DNA from: an uncultured bacterium
Lineage (GTDB): Bacteria > Verrucomicrobiota > Kiritimatiellia > RFP12 > UBA1067
Direction: 5' to 3'
Length of the DNA: 42,781 nt
NCBI GenBank assembly: GCA_902779865.1
Contig: CACZDG010000031.1
Coordinates: 1 to 42,781, forward strand
Below the pieces are notes generated by a model that did no database searches, was not told the DNA's origin, and saw only the letters and a program-made list of their open reading frames with translations. Shown here piece after piece: positions 21,841-28,907 of the stretch (positions are counted from its first letter, which is position 1; the number at the start of each line of letters is the position of its first letter). A program made the translations under genes and the position numbers.

Positions 21841-22662
21841 TTATGCCCTTGATATTCTTGTTATCAAGTCGTTGACCCAAGCCACGGCATCATCGCATTT
21901 TTGCAGTACGGGCAGGTTTTGCGCGGCGTCCGCGTATAGCGAATCCCACGACTCGCCCTTGACCACTGTCGGTGGCCATGTCTGGCGGCGGCGATTGGCA
22001 AATAACCGTTCTGCGATACGCCTGACCTCCTTTGCATCCACATCCCCATGTGAGTATATGAGCTGTAGGTCAACAAGGTCGTGGGCGCGGCTTCCGCCGA
22101 CGTCGCTGACACCGTGCAGTTTCTGAGCCACCTGATGCGTGAGGGGCATGAGCGGAACTGGCCTCGGTTCTTCAAGACACAGCGTTTTGAACACTTCAAG
22201 TATGTCAGCGGAGAGGAATGGTTCAGCCATCTGGGCGTCGCCGATCTCGTCGTAACCAACCTCCAGCCTGACAGTACACCACGGTTGGTGCAAGTACTGC
22301 AACTTCACGTCGAAGGGCTGCATCACGTATTCAGCCGGTATGTTCCTCGGCTTCGCCGGTTCACGCCGCAGCACCTCTCCAGTGAATCCAGACCATCCAA
22401 CCTTGAGACCAGTTGTCAATGCCGCGATGAAATCTTCGATGCCGTTTTTGTACGCCGCGTCAAAATCTACCGTCATGCGCGTTACGTCAAGCCCGAAGCG
22501 CAGACGGAGCGCACTGCCACCCTTGACAACGCCTTCGGGCAAGAATTGCCCAACGATGGTATTGGCGATCATGGATCGTATCTCGACAAACCGCGTCTGC
22601 GTTCCGTACAGACGCTGGATAGCGCGGTCGAGATTAGCCCTACTGTTTGGACGCTTTTCCAT
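21841..22662 (-). CDS. abiEii: AbiEii-family nucleotidyltransferase toxin
   Basis: 273 residues of the DUF1814/AbiEii family. The nucleotidyltransferase signature GGSALRLRFG (residues 48-57), then RMTVDFDAAY with the Asp pair at 66 and 68, is intact. LTHQVAQKLHGV and HDLVDLQLI follow, as expected. AbiEii toxins transfer nucleotides to RNA targets and are type IV toxins in phage-abortive systems. The ATG overlaps the antitoxin gene by 23 nt. Confidence 0.87.
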   Translation of the reverse strand: MEKRPNSRANLDRAIQRLYGTQTRFVEIRSMIANTIVGQFLPEGVVKGGSALRLRFGLDVTRMTVDFDAAYKNGIEDFIAALTTGLKVGWSGFTGEVLRREPAKPRNIPAEYVMQPFDVKLQYLHQPWCTVRLEVGYDEIGDAQMAEPFLSADILEVFKTLCLEEPRPVPLMPLTHQVAQKLHGVSDVGGSRAHDLVDLQLIYSHGDVDAKEVRRIAERLFANRRRQTWPPTVVKGESWDSLYADAAQNLPVLQKCDDAVAWVNDLITRISRA

Positions 22663-23191
22663 CTAGTTCCCTTTCAAGTTTTCTGGCGGTGGTCTTGTCG
22701 ATGAGTTCCTTGCGAAGCGCGGTGGCGATGGCATCACGCAGACGGTCGTCCATTATAGCCCCTCGGGAAGTGCGTATGGCGAGTGGAACGGACTGCGATG
22801 GAAGTCCCTCGTACCATGCGGGGTCGGCGCACGGCGTTCCGCCAACGACAACGATTCCGTCGCCGAGGTTCCTTCTAGCCCTTCGCGGCGTAGCGATGTA
22901 TATTCGCGCGGGATTCGTCGGACAGAGATGGTGCATGGCCAAGACAGACTGCGCGTAGAGGTATGCGCCGTCTCCGGCGAGAGCAAGTGAGTCGGCGTAT
23001 GCGTCAAGACCATCAGGCGCAGGTGAATATTGCGCGAGCTTGTACACGCCGTATCCAAGGCGGCGCAATCTTCCGCGCATCGCGAGCTTGGCCAGTTCTA
23101 TGACGGGAACGCCAATCTCTTTTGCCTTAGAGGAGGTGACGATGCCATAGTTCCCTATCGCCTCGTCAAATATCTGGTTGTAGTAGGTCAC
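22640..23191 (-). CDS. abiEi: AbiEi-family antitoxin, leaderless GTG start
   Basis: 183 residues from GTG 23191. The start is chosen because TATACT ends 6 nt before it, so the message should begin at the GTG. The N-terminal winged helix (YGIVTSSKAKEIGVPVIELA, then GRLRRLGYGVYKLA) binds DNA. The C-terminal part (DGAYLYAQSVLAMHHLCPTN onward) neutralises the toxin in related systems. It forms an operon with abiEii. The C-terminus (KTTARKLERELDGKASKQ) is basic. Confidence 0.85.
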   Translation of the reverse strand: MTYYNQIFDEAIGNYGIVTSSKAKEIGVPVIELAKLAMRGRLRRLGYGVYKLAQYSPAPDGLDAYADSLALAGDGAYLYAQSVLAMHHLCPTNPARIYIATPRRARRNLGDGIVVVGGTPCADPAWYEGLPSQSVPLAIRTSRGAIMDDRLRDAIATALRKELIDKTTARKLERELDGKASKQ

Positions 23192-23197
23192 GCCAAA

Positions 23198-23227
23198 AGT
23201 ATACCAAAAATGGTAAACTGTTGGCAA
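23198..23227 (-). promoter_or_regulatory. Promoter of abiE, leaderless
   Basis: Minus-strand TTGCCA (23227..23222), 18-bp spacer ending TTTTTGG, TATACT (23203..23198), then 6 nt to GTG. Confidence 0.7.
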
Positions 23228-23255
23228 GTGGGAGTAAGCTATTCACTAAAAAACC

Positions 23256-23801
23256 TCACCGCCGGAGGTAGTGTTCCTTGTGGCGGCGGTTGTTCTCGAC
23301 CAGCTCGTCGAACGTGACGGGCTCGTAGTCGTTCACCTCGACAGACGCGTTGAGGATGCGCTAGTGCGTCGCGAGGTAGGGAAAGTAGTCGGCGTCCGTG
23401 TTGCCGTGGATGTGGCCGTGGACCATGTACCCCCTCATGCAGTGGTTGTACGTCATCATCGGGTAGTGGCAGAGGGTCAGGGAATGTGCGCCGTCGCTCG
23501 TCTCCAGCATCGTGTGTACGCCCTTGAAGTAGCGGGCGATATCGACCGTGTCCGTCCACGAGCGGTCGTGGTTGCCAAGGATGAGCGTCTTGCGTCCGTT
23601 GAGCCTCTTCAGCAGCCCTTCCGGGTCCTCGGCGCGGAAGAAGAGGTCGCCCACCACGAACACGTTGTCGGCCTGCCCGACCTTGCGGTTCCACCGCCTG
23701 ACGAGCGTCTCGTCCATCTCCTCCAGCGAAGCGAAAGGCCGCCCGCACAGGCGTATGATGTTCCTGTGCCCCAGGTGCAGATCTGACGTGAAGAAGGTCA
23801 T
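23256..23801 (-). pseudogene. Metallophosphoesterase interrupted by an in-frame TAG
   Basis: A calcineurin-like phosphoesterase: FFTSDLHLGHRNII, VGDLFF, LGNHDR, LCHYPM and GHIHG give the full metal-binding set. The ATG at 23801 shares a base with the upstream stop (TGATG). After YFPYLATH, TAG at 23363..23361 stops the frame, but the same frame continues RILNASVEVNDYEPVTFDEL up to TGA at 23256, the usual family end. So either a nonsense mutation removed about 38 residues, or the stop is read through. All metal ligands lie before the TAG, so the short form might still fold. Confidence 0.8.
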
Positions 23802-24346
23802 CACAACACCTCGCTTTCAATGGTCCGAAGTATCGATTCCTTTTTCGGGAACGCCTCAAGGTAGTCCGTCAACTTCGCCGGGTAGAGTGCGTCCTTGATC
23901 CTGCGGAAGGACTCTATGACCTCCTTATACAGATCGTAGGGCAGCTTCGTCTTGTTTCGCGCCGTCTCTATCAGCAGCCTCTCCTTGTCGAAAATGCGCG
24001 AGACCTCTTCATCAAGGAACTTCCCCGAAACGACGCCGATTCCGATTGTCCCGTTGGGTATGAAGTGCTGCACGACGCGGTCGTCGCATATCTTCGTCGC
24101 GTCCCTGTCCGTCGCCAGATGGAACGCGTCGGGGATTGAATCGGAAAGGTCGTAGTAGTAATACGCGCTCTGGAGCGTGACGACGGCGCGGGGGTATCTT
24201 GCCAGCATCACTTCGATGTCCGACCACTCCGCCTTGTCGCTGTAGAGGCCTGGGGCGACCTTGTGCAGTTCACCCATGCAGATCAGCTTGTCTGTCCGAT
24301 ACCGCCCGCCGTATTTCTCACAGCAATCTGAGAAGTCCATCACCAT
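23801..24346 (-). CDS. AbiEi-like protein, second locus, without AbiEii
   Basis: 181 residues from ATG 24346 (GGAGG 8 nt upstream). The sequence has the AbiEi antitoxin style (ICMGELHKVAPGLYSDKAEW then IEVMLARYPRAVVTLQSAYY, and GTIGIGVVSGKF), with the usual C-terminal domain, but no nucleotidyltransferase follows. Instead its stop overlaps the start of a phosphoesterase gene. The pairing could be a different toxin type or a chance neighbour after loss of the toxin. Confidence 0.65.
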   Translation of the reverse strand: MVMDFSDCCEKYGGRYRTDKLICMGELHKVAPGLYSDKAEWSDIEVMLARYPRAVVTLQSAYYYYDLSDSIPDAFHLATDRDATKICDDRVVQHFIPNGTIGIGVVSGKFLDEEVSRIFDKERLLIETARNKTKLPYDLYKEVIESFRRIKDALYPAKLTDYLEAFPKKESILRTIESEVL

Positions 24347-24420
24347 ATCAGCACCCTCCGCATTTTTTAGATTTTGCGGAGAACGGTGTATATTGTACCA
24401 TGCCGTCTTCAGCGTGTCAA
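24347..24420 (-). promoter_or_regulatory. Promoter and RBS-hiding hairpin of the AbiEi-like gene
   Basis: Minus-strand TTGACA (24420..24415), 17-bp spacer ending ATGG, TACAAT (24397..24392). The leader of about 38 nt contains CTCCGC and, 14 nt later, GCGGAG. Pairing these would bury the GGAGG ribosome-binding site, so translation may be controlled. Confidence 0.65.
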
Positions 24421-25961
24421 CGGCCTCCCCTCGAACATCGACGCATGATCGGGGTCGAGGTGGAACATCAACGCCCGGATGGCGGCATCGACCGCGCCCC
24501 TGCGGGCGAGGCGCGATCGGCCCATCGACTCCGCGCCGGCCATGAGGAAGTCGATCCCGCCGCACTCGATGAGACGCGCCGTCACGTCGTCGGCCGACAC
24601 GCCGCTTTCGGCGGCCAGCCGCTTCACGACCTCCCCGACAAGCCATGAGGGCGTGTGGCGGTTCTTCGCCGCCTGCCGCTTCTCCCACTCCGCCCACTGC
24701 GCGGGCGTCCACTTCGCCTGCGCCGCCGCAAGCGCCTCGGCCCGCTTCCGCCGACGGTACTCGCGGTTGTACGCCATCTGCTTGTCGTGCCGTCGCTTCT
24801 GACGCTCCAGCTGCTCGGCGGACGGCTCGGCCTTGCCCTCGGACACGAGCCGCCGGTGTTCGCGTCTCTTTGCCCTGGCCGCCTTGTCGAGGTCCCTGCG
24901 CATCCGCCCGACGAGCCAGTCGTCAAACTCCTTGCGGCTTTCGCGGAGGTAGAGGCTCCATCGTTTGCGCTCCTCCGGCGTCCACTTGCGCTTCTTCGTG
25001 GGAAGCCCCATGCTCCGCCGCGCCCTTTCCAAGCCGTTCTTGTAGGCGGTCACCTTGTACGCGAACTTTTCATACGCCTGTTTGAGCAGCGTCTCCCGCT
25101 CGGCGGCTTCCGCCTTGCGCGCCTCCTGCTTGGCCTGTTTCGCGGCCTGACGCTCCGCCGCCTTCGCCTTGCGCAACGCCTCGCGCTCCGCTCCCTTGGC
25201 CTTGCGCGCGGCCTGTTCCGCCTCCTCGCGCATCCGCCACTCCCAGTCATCGTCCCCGCCGCCGGTTCCGATTGTTCTGCTTGGTGGCTCGACGGGCGGG
25301 ATGATGAACGACGGCGAACGCGGCACCGCCGCCCGTTCCCCGTTCCCCATTCCCCGTTCCCCGTTCCCCATTCCCCATTCCCCGTTCCCCGCGCTCCGCC
25401 TTGGCGGCGAGATACGCCGCCCGGTTCGCCTCGCGTTCGGCGGCGAAAGTCTCGCGGGCGTTGCGCATTTCCGCAACGCGGGCGGCTTGCGCCTCTTCGC
25501 GTTCGCGGATGCGTTTTTCGCGGACGGTCCGTGCGGCCTCGCGCTTCCGACGCTCCGCCTCCTCGCGCTTCTTCTTGCGCCTCGCCCTCTGCTCGGAGCA
25601 TTTCTCCCGCGCCACGGTGAGCCAGTACAGGTTCTGCGCCCTGCGCTCCTCCGCCGTGCGCGGCTTTCTTTGCATCGATGTCGCAGCCGAAACGTTCAAG
25701 CGCGTCCCGGCGTCGTCTCTCCCGCTCCAGACGCTTCGCCTCCTCCCGCAGCACCCGCTATCGCTCCCTGGCCTTGGCGAGCGCGGCGAGACACCTCTCG
25801 CGCCGGGCAGCGGCGGCTTCGCGTTTCCGCTTCGCGGCCTCCTTTGTGCGCTGGTAGCTCTGGCGGCGGAGTTCGCGCACCCTCTCGGCGTGTGCCTTGC
25901 GCCACTCCCTGCTGCATTCGTTTTCGTACCGCTTCCGCGCCTCCGCCTCCTCCAGCGACAT
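24409..25961 (-). pseudogene. Long Arg/Lys/Glu-rich coiled-coil protein, broken
   Basis: Three frames on the minus strand join into one basic protein. The first runs from ATG 25961 (MSLEEAEARKRYENECSREW) to an in-frame TAG at about 25758, and past it RVLREEAKRLERERRRRD continues. The second frame (MQRKPRTAEERRAQNLYWLT to AAYLAAKAER) ends in a GGGAAYG heptamer tract. The third runs to TGA at 24409 (MFEGRPLTR). Its C-terminal 270 residues are intact and include KWTPEERKRWSLYLRESRKE and TPSWLVGEVVKRLAAES. The family is unknown; DNA or RNA binding is only a guess from charge. The last part could be expressed alone. Confidence 0.5.
25333..25396. repeat. Heptanucleotide tract in the broken basic protein gene
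   Basis: About nine units of CCGTTCC/CCATTCC. The reading frame before and after the tract differs, so unit number decides whether the two parts are joined. Similar tracts lie at 17706-17747, 18966-19003 and 27688-27749. Confidence 0.75.
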
Positions 25962-26515
25962 CTCCCGAGCGTGAGCGGGTGGGGCGCGGGTGGGCGCGGG
26001 TGGGATGCGGGTGGGACGCCGCCAAGCGCTTTGGGATTTGGAAACAATCATGACAACTTTCAATAACAACTTTATCCTTCGGGCACACCTTGAACAGGCC
26101 AATGGCAAAACTAGTGGTTGGTGGTGAGTGGTCAGTGGTTAGTGGTTTGTGATTCGTGATTGGCGATTGGCGATTGGTGGCAAATGGGCACGGGCGAGTT
26201 AGCCCGCGCGCATAAGCAAGTTGTTTTCAAATGGTTGTTTCCATTCAAAAAGCGGCGGTGGGTGCGGATGGGACGCCGCCAAGCGCTTTGGGATTTGGAA
26301 ACAACCATGACAACTTTCAACAACAACTTTATCCTTCGGGCACACCTTGAACAGGCCAAGGAAAAACTAGTGGCTCGTGGCGAGTGGTGGATTTTAGCCG
26401 CAATGAACGCAAAGGGCGCAAAGGTGGATGGGGGGATCTTGCTGACTGGGAGAGCCGCCAACTTGGCGGCGGTGGGTGGGGAGGCTCACTGGGGAATGGG
26501 AACGGCGCGGAAAGG
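25962..26515. repeat. Repeat-filled spacer: partial and full copy of a 260-bp repeat
   Basis: No gene seen. About 25985-26110 is a partial copy (GACGCCGCCAAGCGCTTTGG, then ACAACTTTC and TTTATCCTTCGGGC). About 26111-26172 holds degenerate GTGGTTAG and GGCGATT heptamers. A full copy spans about 26173-26432 and contains the 74-bp palindrome and the TTTTAGCCGCAATGAACGC repeat. The full copy is nearly identical to about 27428-27690. Confidence 0.75.
26233..26306. repeat. 74-bp palindromic repeat, copy 1
   Basis: Outer arms GGTTGTTTCCA and TGGAAACAACC are perfect 11-bp inverted repeats; an inner imperfect stem pairs AAAGCGGCGG with CGCCGCCAAGCGCTTT. The long hairpin looks MITE-like. Copy 2 is at 27488-27561, and a right-hand half lies at about 26012-26050. 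Confidence 0.7.
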
Positions 26516-27211
26516 TCATGTGTACTCCTTGTGCGACAATGGCTTAAGGTAGTTCTTCTTGAAGTTCTTGATTCCGCCGAAGAACCTATCTTCAGATTCA
26601 GAGATTGAACCATTCTCAAGCAGTTTCGCCTTGACTAGTTCAAGTGTGCAGATCACGTCAGCCACTTGAAAGAGCCTGTATCTTGCAGGGTACACGTCCG
26701 TTGCGAACGCCACCTTTGATGAGTAGATGGCAAAAGCCTCGTTTAAGAGCGCAGTTATTTGAGCCTGTCCGTTATCGTAATAGACCTTGATCTGGTCACA
26801 AGCATTAAAATCGTCGCGGTGGGATATCAGGAAATCCACGATTTCCTGAAGAAGCGTATCGTGTATTGCGCTGACCCCGGAATTGTAGGGCTTGAACAGC
26901 TTAAAGCACTTGTACTTGAATTGGGCTTTCTGTATGAACACCATCATGCGGCGGAATATTCGGATTCGCATTTCCCTTGGCATGGTCCTGTATTCATCTT
27001 CGCGTCGAATCATCGGGCCGGCATGTATCGTATGGTCTGGATCAATTCCAGTCCGTCCAAAAGCCTCACGCAGCCGGTCAAGCTCGCTCGATATGTCGTC
27101 TGATTGGTCGTGGAAAACCATGCACAAGATATAGTATGGGGAATGCAAGTCTGCTCCGGCTGGTGAGAAACTGCCGGACTCGTCAACGAATATGCTTATC
27201 TCTTTCGTCAT
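26516..27211 (-). CDS. DUF3800 protein A (putative RNase H-fold nuclease)
   Basis: 231 residues. DUF3800 signatures: ISIFVDESGSFSPAG at the N-terminus (catalytic-type Asp and Glu), YYILCMVFH, IHAGPMIRRE, IKVYYDNGQAQIT, and RLFQVADVICTLELVK near the C-terminus, where the Asp is usual. The family has an RNase H-like fold and is thought to be a nuclease; its function is not established. The gene has its own promoter (27315-27343) and a structured leader, and lies between two 260-bp repeats. It is diverged from DUF3800 B (27755), so the duplication is not recent. Confidence 0.8.
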   Translation of the reverse strand: MTKEISIFVDESGSFSPAGADLHSPYYILCMVFHDQSDDISSELDRLREAFGRTGIDPDHTIHAGPMIRREDEYRTMPREMRIRIFRRMMVFIQKAQFKYKCFKLFKPYNSGVSAIHDTLLQEIVDFLISHRDDFNACDQIKVYYDNGQAQITALLNEAFAIYSSKVAFATDVYPARYRLFQVADVICTLELVKAKLLENGSISESEDRFFGGIKNFKKNYLKPLSHKEYT

Positions 27212-27308
27212 GGTTCTTGTCGCCTAAAAACAATGGCGAGGATTGCTCCTCGCCAAAGGCAGGAAAGTTTCCCGCATCCCGGTGACTCCGACATCGCTGT
27301 CTTTGTCG
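27212..27308 (-). ncRNA. Structured leader RNA of DUF3800 A
   Basis: Between promoter and ATG. The 5' part contains GACA-GCGA-TGTC, then ACCGGGATGCGGGAAAC. The last hairpin (27254..27235) is GGCGAGGA-GCAA-TCCTCGCC, a perfect 8-bp stem with a GNRA loop, followed by ATTGTTTTTAG, so it resembles an intrinsic terminator in front of the gene. CGGGATGCGGG is shared with the leader of DUF3800 B. Confidence 0.6.
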
Positions 27309-27314
27309 AGGGGT

Positions 27315-27343
27315 AGTGTACCAAATATCGACGCGTGGCGCAA
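27315..27343 (-). promoter_or_regulatory. Promoter of DUF3800 A
   Basis: Minus-strand TTGCGC (27343..27338), 17-bp spacer ending TTTGG, TACACT (27320..27315). Upstream it shares CGCTCGCACCCTTGCGCC with the DUF3800 B promoter. Confidence 0.72.
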
Positions 27344-27754
27344 GGGTGCGAGCGGAAAAGTTGACAACTTTCAACAACAACTTTATCCTTCGGGCGAACC
27401 TTGAACAGTCCGATGGCAAAACTTGTGGTTGGTGGCAAATGGGCGCGGGCGAGTTAGCCCGCGCGCATAAGTGAGTTGTTTTCAAATGGTTGTTTCCATT
27501 CAAAAAACGGCGGTGGGCGCGGATGGGACGCCGCCAAGCGCTTTGGGATTTGGAAACAACCAAAACAACTTTCAACAACAACTTTATCCTTCGGGCGAGC
27601 CTTGAACAGGCCAAGGAAAAACTAGTAGCTCGTGGCGAGTGGTGGATTTTAGCCGCAAAGAACGCAAAGGGCGCAAAGGTGGGTGGGGAATGGGGAATGG
27701 GGAACGGGGAACGGGGAATGGGGAACGGGGAACGGGGAACGGGGAACGGGGGAT
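27344..27754. repeat. Repeat-filled spacer between the two DUF3800 genes
   Basis: No gene seen. About 27362-27430 is a partial repeat copy and about 27428-27690 the full 260-bp repeat (palindrome copy 2 at 27488-27561; TTTTAGCCGCAAAGAACGC at 27641-27683). About 27688-27749 is a GGGGAAT/GGGGAAC heptamer tract that ends just before the stop codon of DUF3800 B. The order repeats that of 25962-26515. Confidence 0.75.
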
Positions 27755-28438
27755 TCAGATTTCCTTTGCCTTGATCTTTCTTAAGACGTTACGCTTGAAG
27801 TCACGCGGTCCGCCAAAGAAACGCATTTCGGACGGGGTCATTGAAATGTCGTTGGCAAGGCGCAATTCGATGAGGTGTAATGTGCAGACGAGATCGGCAA
27901 GCTGAAACAACCGGTAGTTCGATGGTTTCACTCCCAACTTGAACTCGACCGTTTCGCCAATCGCGTCTGCAAGAGTACCTTGCAGCAGACGCGTCACCGG
28001 AGATTGTCCGCAATCGTAATAGACTTTTATGTGTTCGATGGAAGAGAAATCTTCTCGGCGCGAATCAATGAATGCGATCAGCGAAGCTCGCAGATGCTCG
28101 ACTATCTGAGATGCAGAGTCAATGAACTTCTTATCGACGCTTAGACAATGGTACTTGAAATCCACATGCGATGCAAAAGCCATCATGCGCGAGAATATCC
28201 GGCCTCGGAACTTACGGCTCAAAATCTCATATCCCTTTTCCTTGCGGATAAGAGGCCCTGCGTGGAAACAATGGCCTTCGAGCCCTAGTTCTGATTCTGA
28301 ACGTTCAAGATCGGCGACAAGGGAGGATATGTCAAGCGACTGATCATGGAAGACCATGCCAAGGATATAGAAACGAGAGGCATTGTCGAGATACTGAAAG
28401 CGTCCTGACTCATCAACGAATATGCTCAGCGTGTCCAT
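27755..28438 (-). CDS. DUF3800 protein B (putative RNase H-fold nuclease)
   Basis: 227 residues from ATG 28438, which puts the family motif at the very start (LSIFVDESGRFQYLD); the longer frame lacks a ribosome-binding site and runs into the leader hairpin. Other motifs are FYILGMVFHDQSLDIS, CFHAGPLIRKE, IKVYYDCGQSPVT and YRLFQLADLVCTLHLIE. It has the same plan as DUF3800 A with about half the residues changed. ATAAGGAAACG is the ribosome-binding region. No antitoxin-like protein gene is adjacent. Confidence 0.8.
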   Translation of the reverse strand: MDTLSIFVDESGRFQYLDNASRFYILGMVFHDQSLDISSLVADLERSESELGLEGHCFHAGPLIRKEKGYEILSRKFRGRIFSRMMAFASHVDFKYHCLSVDKKFIDSASQIVEHLRASLIAFIDSRREDFSSIEHIKVYYDCGQSPVTRLLQGTLADAIGETVEFKLGVKPSNYRLFQLADLVCTLHLIELRLANDISMTPSEMRFFGGPRDFKRNVLRKIKAKEI

Positions 28439-28543
28439 GTCGTATCGTTTCCTTATAAAGAGAAGGTGGTGGGAATTGCTTCCTACCACCTACGCGAGGA
28501 CTTTCCCCCGCATCCCGATGATCCTTCCGTGCGGAAAGATCGA
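28439..28543 (-). ncRNA. Structured leader RNA of DUF3800 B
   Basis: The 5' hairpin CTTTCCG-CA-CGGAAGG is followed by ATCGGGATGCGGGGGAAAG, which matches the DUF3800 A leader. The terminal hairpin (28490..28465) is GGTGGTAGGAA-GCAA-TTCCCACCACC with one mismatch, followed by TTCTCTTTATAAGG. It has the same order of elements as the other three leaders. Confidence 0.58.
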
Positions 28544-28549
28544 TTAGTA

Positions 28550-28578
28550 GTTTATCAAATATCTGGCGGCGGCGCAAG
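28550..28578 (-). promoter_or_regulatory. Promoter of DUF3800 B
   Basis: Minus-strand TTGCGC (28578..28573), 17-bp spacer ending TTTGA, TAAACT (28555..28550). Confidence 0.72.
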
Positions 28579-28601
28579 GGTGCGAGCGGAAAAGTTTGGG
28601 G

Positions 28602-28660
28602 GCCGCAGGTAGTTTTCCTTGTGGCGGCGGTTGTTCTCGAACGGCCGCCCGCACAGTTGA
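28602..28660 (-). pseudogene. Remnant of a second metallophosphoesterase gene
   Basis: CCGCAGGTAGTTTTCCTTGT and the following 20 bases nearly repeat the 3' end of the phosphoesterase at 23264-23300. They are joined directly to CGGCCGCCCGCACAG, which matches an internal part of that gene near 23737. A large internal deletion would explain it. The adjoining 28661-28790 keeps an open minus-strand frame (FGFYGNTCSEPNANGDWGYC) that I cannot assign. Confidence 0.5.
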
Positions 28661-28794
28661 CGCCGCTCATGCCGACAGCGAACCCCCTGTCGCCAATAGC
28701 GTCCTCCGTCGAGCCTATGCAGTATCCCCAGTCGCCATTCGCATTAGGCTCCGAACACGTGTTGCCGTAGAAGCCGAAACGGAGATTGACGCAT

Positions 28795-28882
28795 TGGTGC
28801 CGGAGGCGGGACTCGAACCCGCACGCCAAATACTTGGCAAGGGATTTTAAGTCCCTGGTGTCTGCCATTCCACCACTCCGGC
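28795..28882 (-). tRNA. tRNA-Leu (anticodon UAA)
   Basis: Minus strand from 28882. Acceptor stem GCCGGAG pairs with CTCCGGC; the anticodon arm CAGGGA-CTTAAAA-TCCCTTG gives UAA; there is a long variable arm, a T arm with GGTTCGAGTCC, discriminator A and an encoded CCA (28797..28795). The size and long variable arm fit tRNA-Leu. TACACT at 28899..28894, about 12 nt upstream, is its likely -10 box. Confidence 0.93.
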
Positions 28883-28893
28883 GGTGCGTCAAT

Positions 28894-28899
28894 AGTGTA
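28894..28899 (-). promoter_or_regulatory. -10 box of tRNA-Leu
   Basis: TTTTTTGATACACT on the minus strand, giving a start about 5 nt before the mature tRNA. The -35 region would fall in the end of the dehydratase gene and is weak. Confidence 0.5.
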
Positions 28900-28907
28900 T
28901 CAAAAAA

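Noticed and set aside
23256-25800. Genome-wide reassignment of TAG
   Set aside because: The integrase and its tails, the 46-residue gene and the broken NYN gene all end naturally in TAG at family-typical positions.
17706-27749. Heptamer tracts as a possible CRISPR array
   Set aside because: The units are 7 bp and contiguous with no unique spacers, and no cas gene is present.
28413-28892. Open minus-strand frame beginning MTHRRSGGMADTRDLKSLAK
   Set aside because: The N-terminal part is a translation of tRNA-Leu and its flank, a well-known false protein; no ribosome-binding site. The downstream fragment is mentioned only as unassigned debris.
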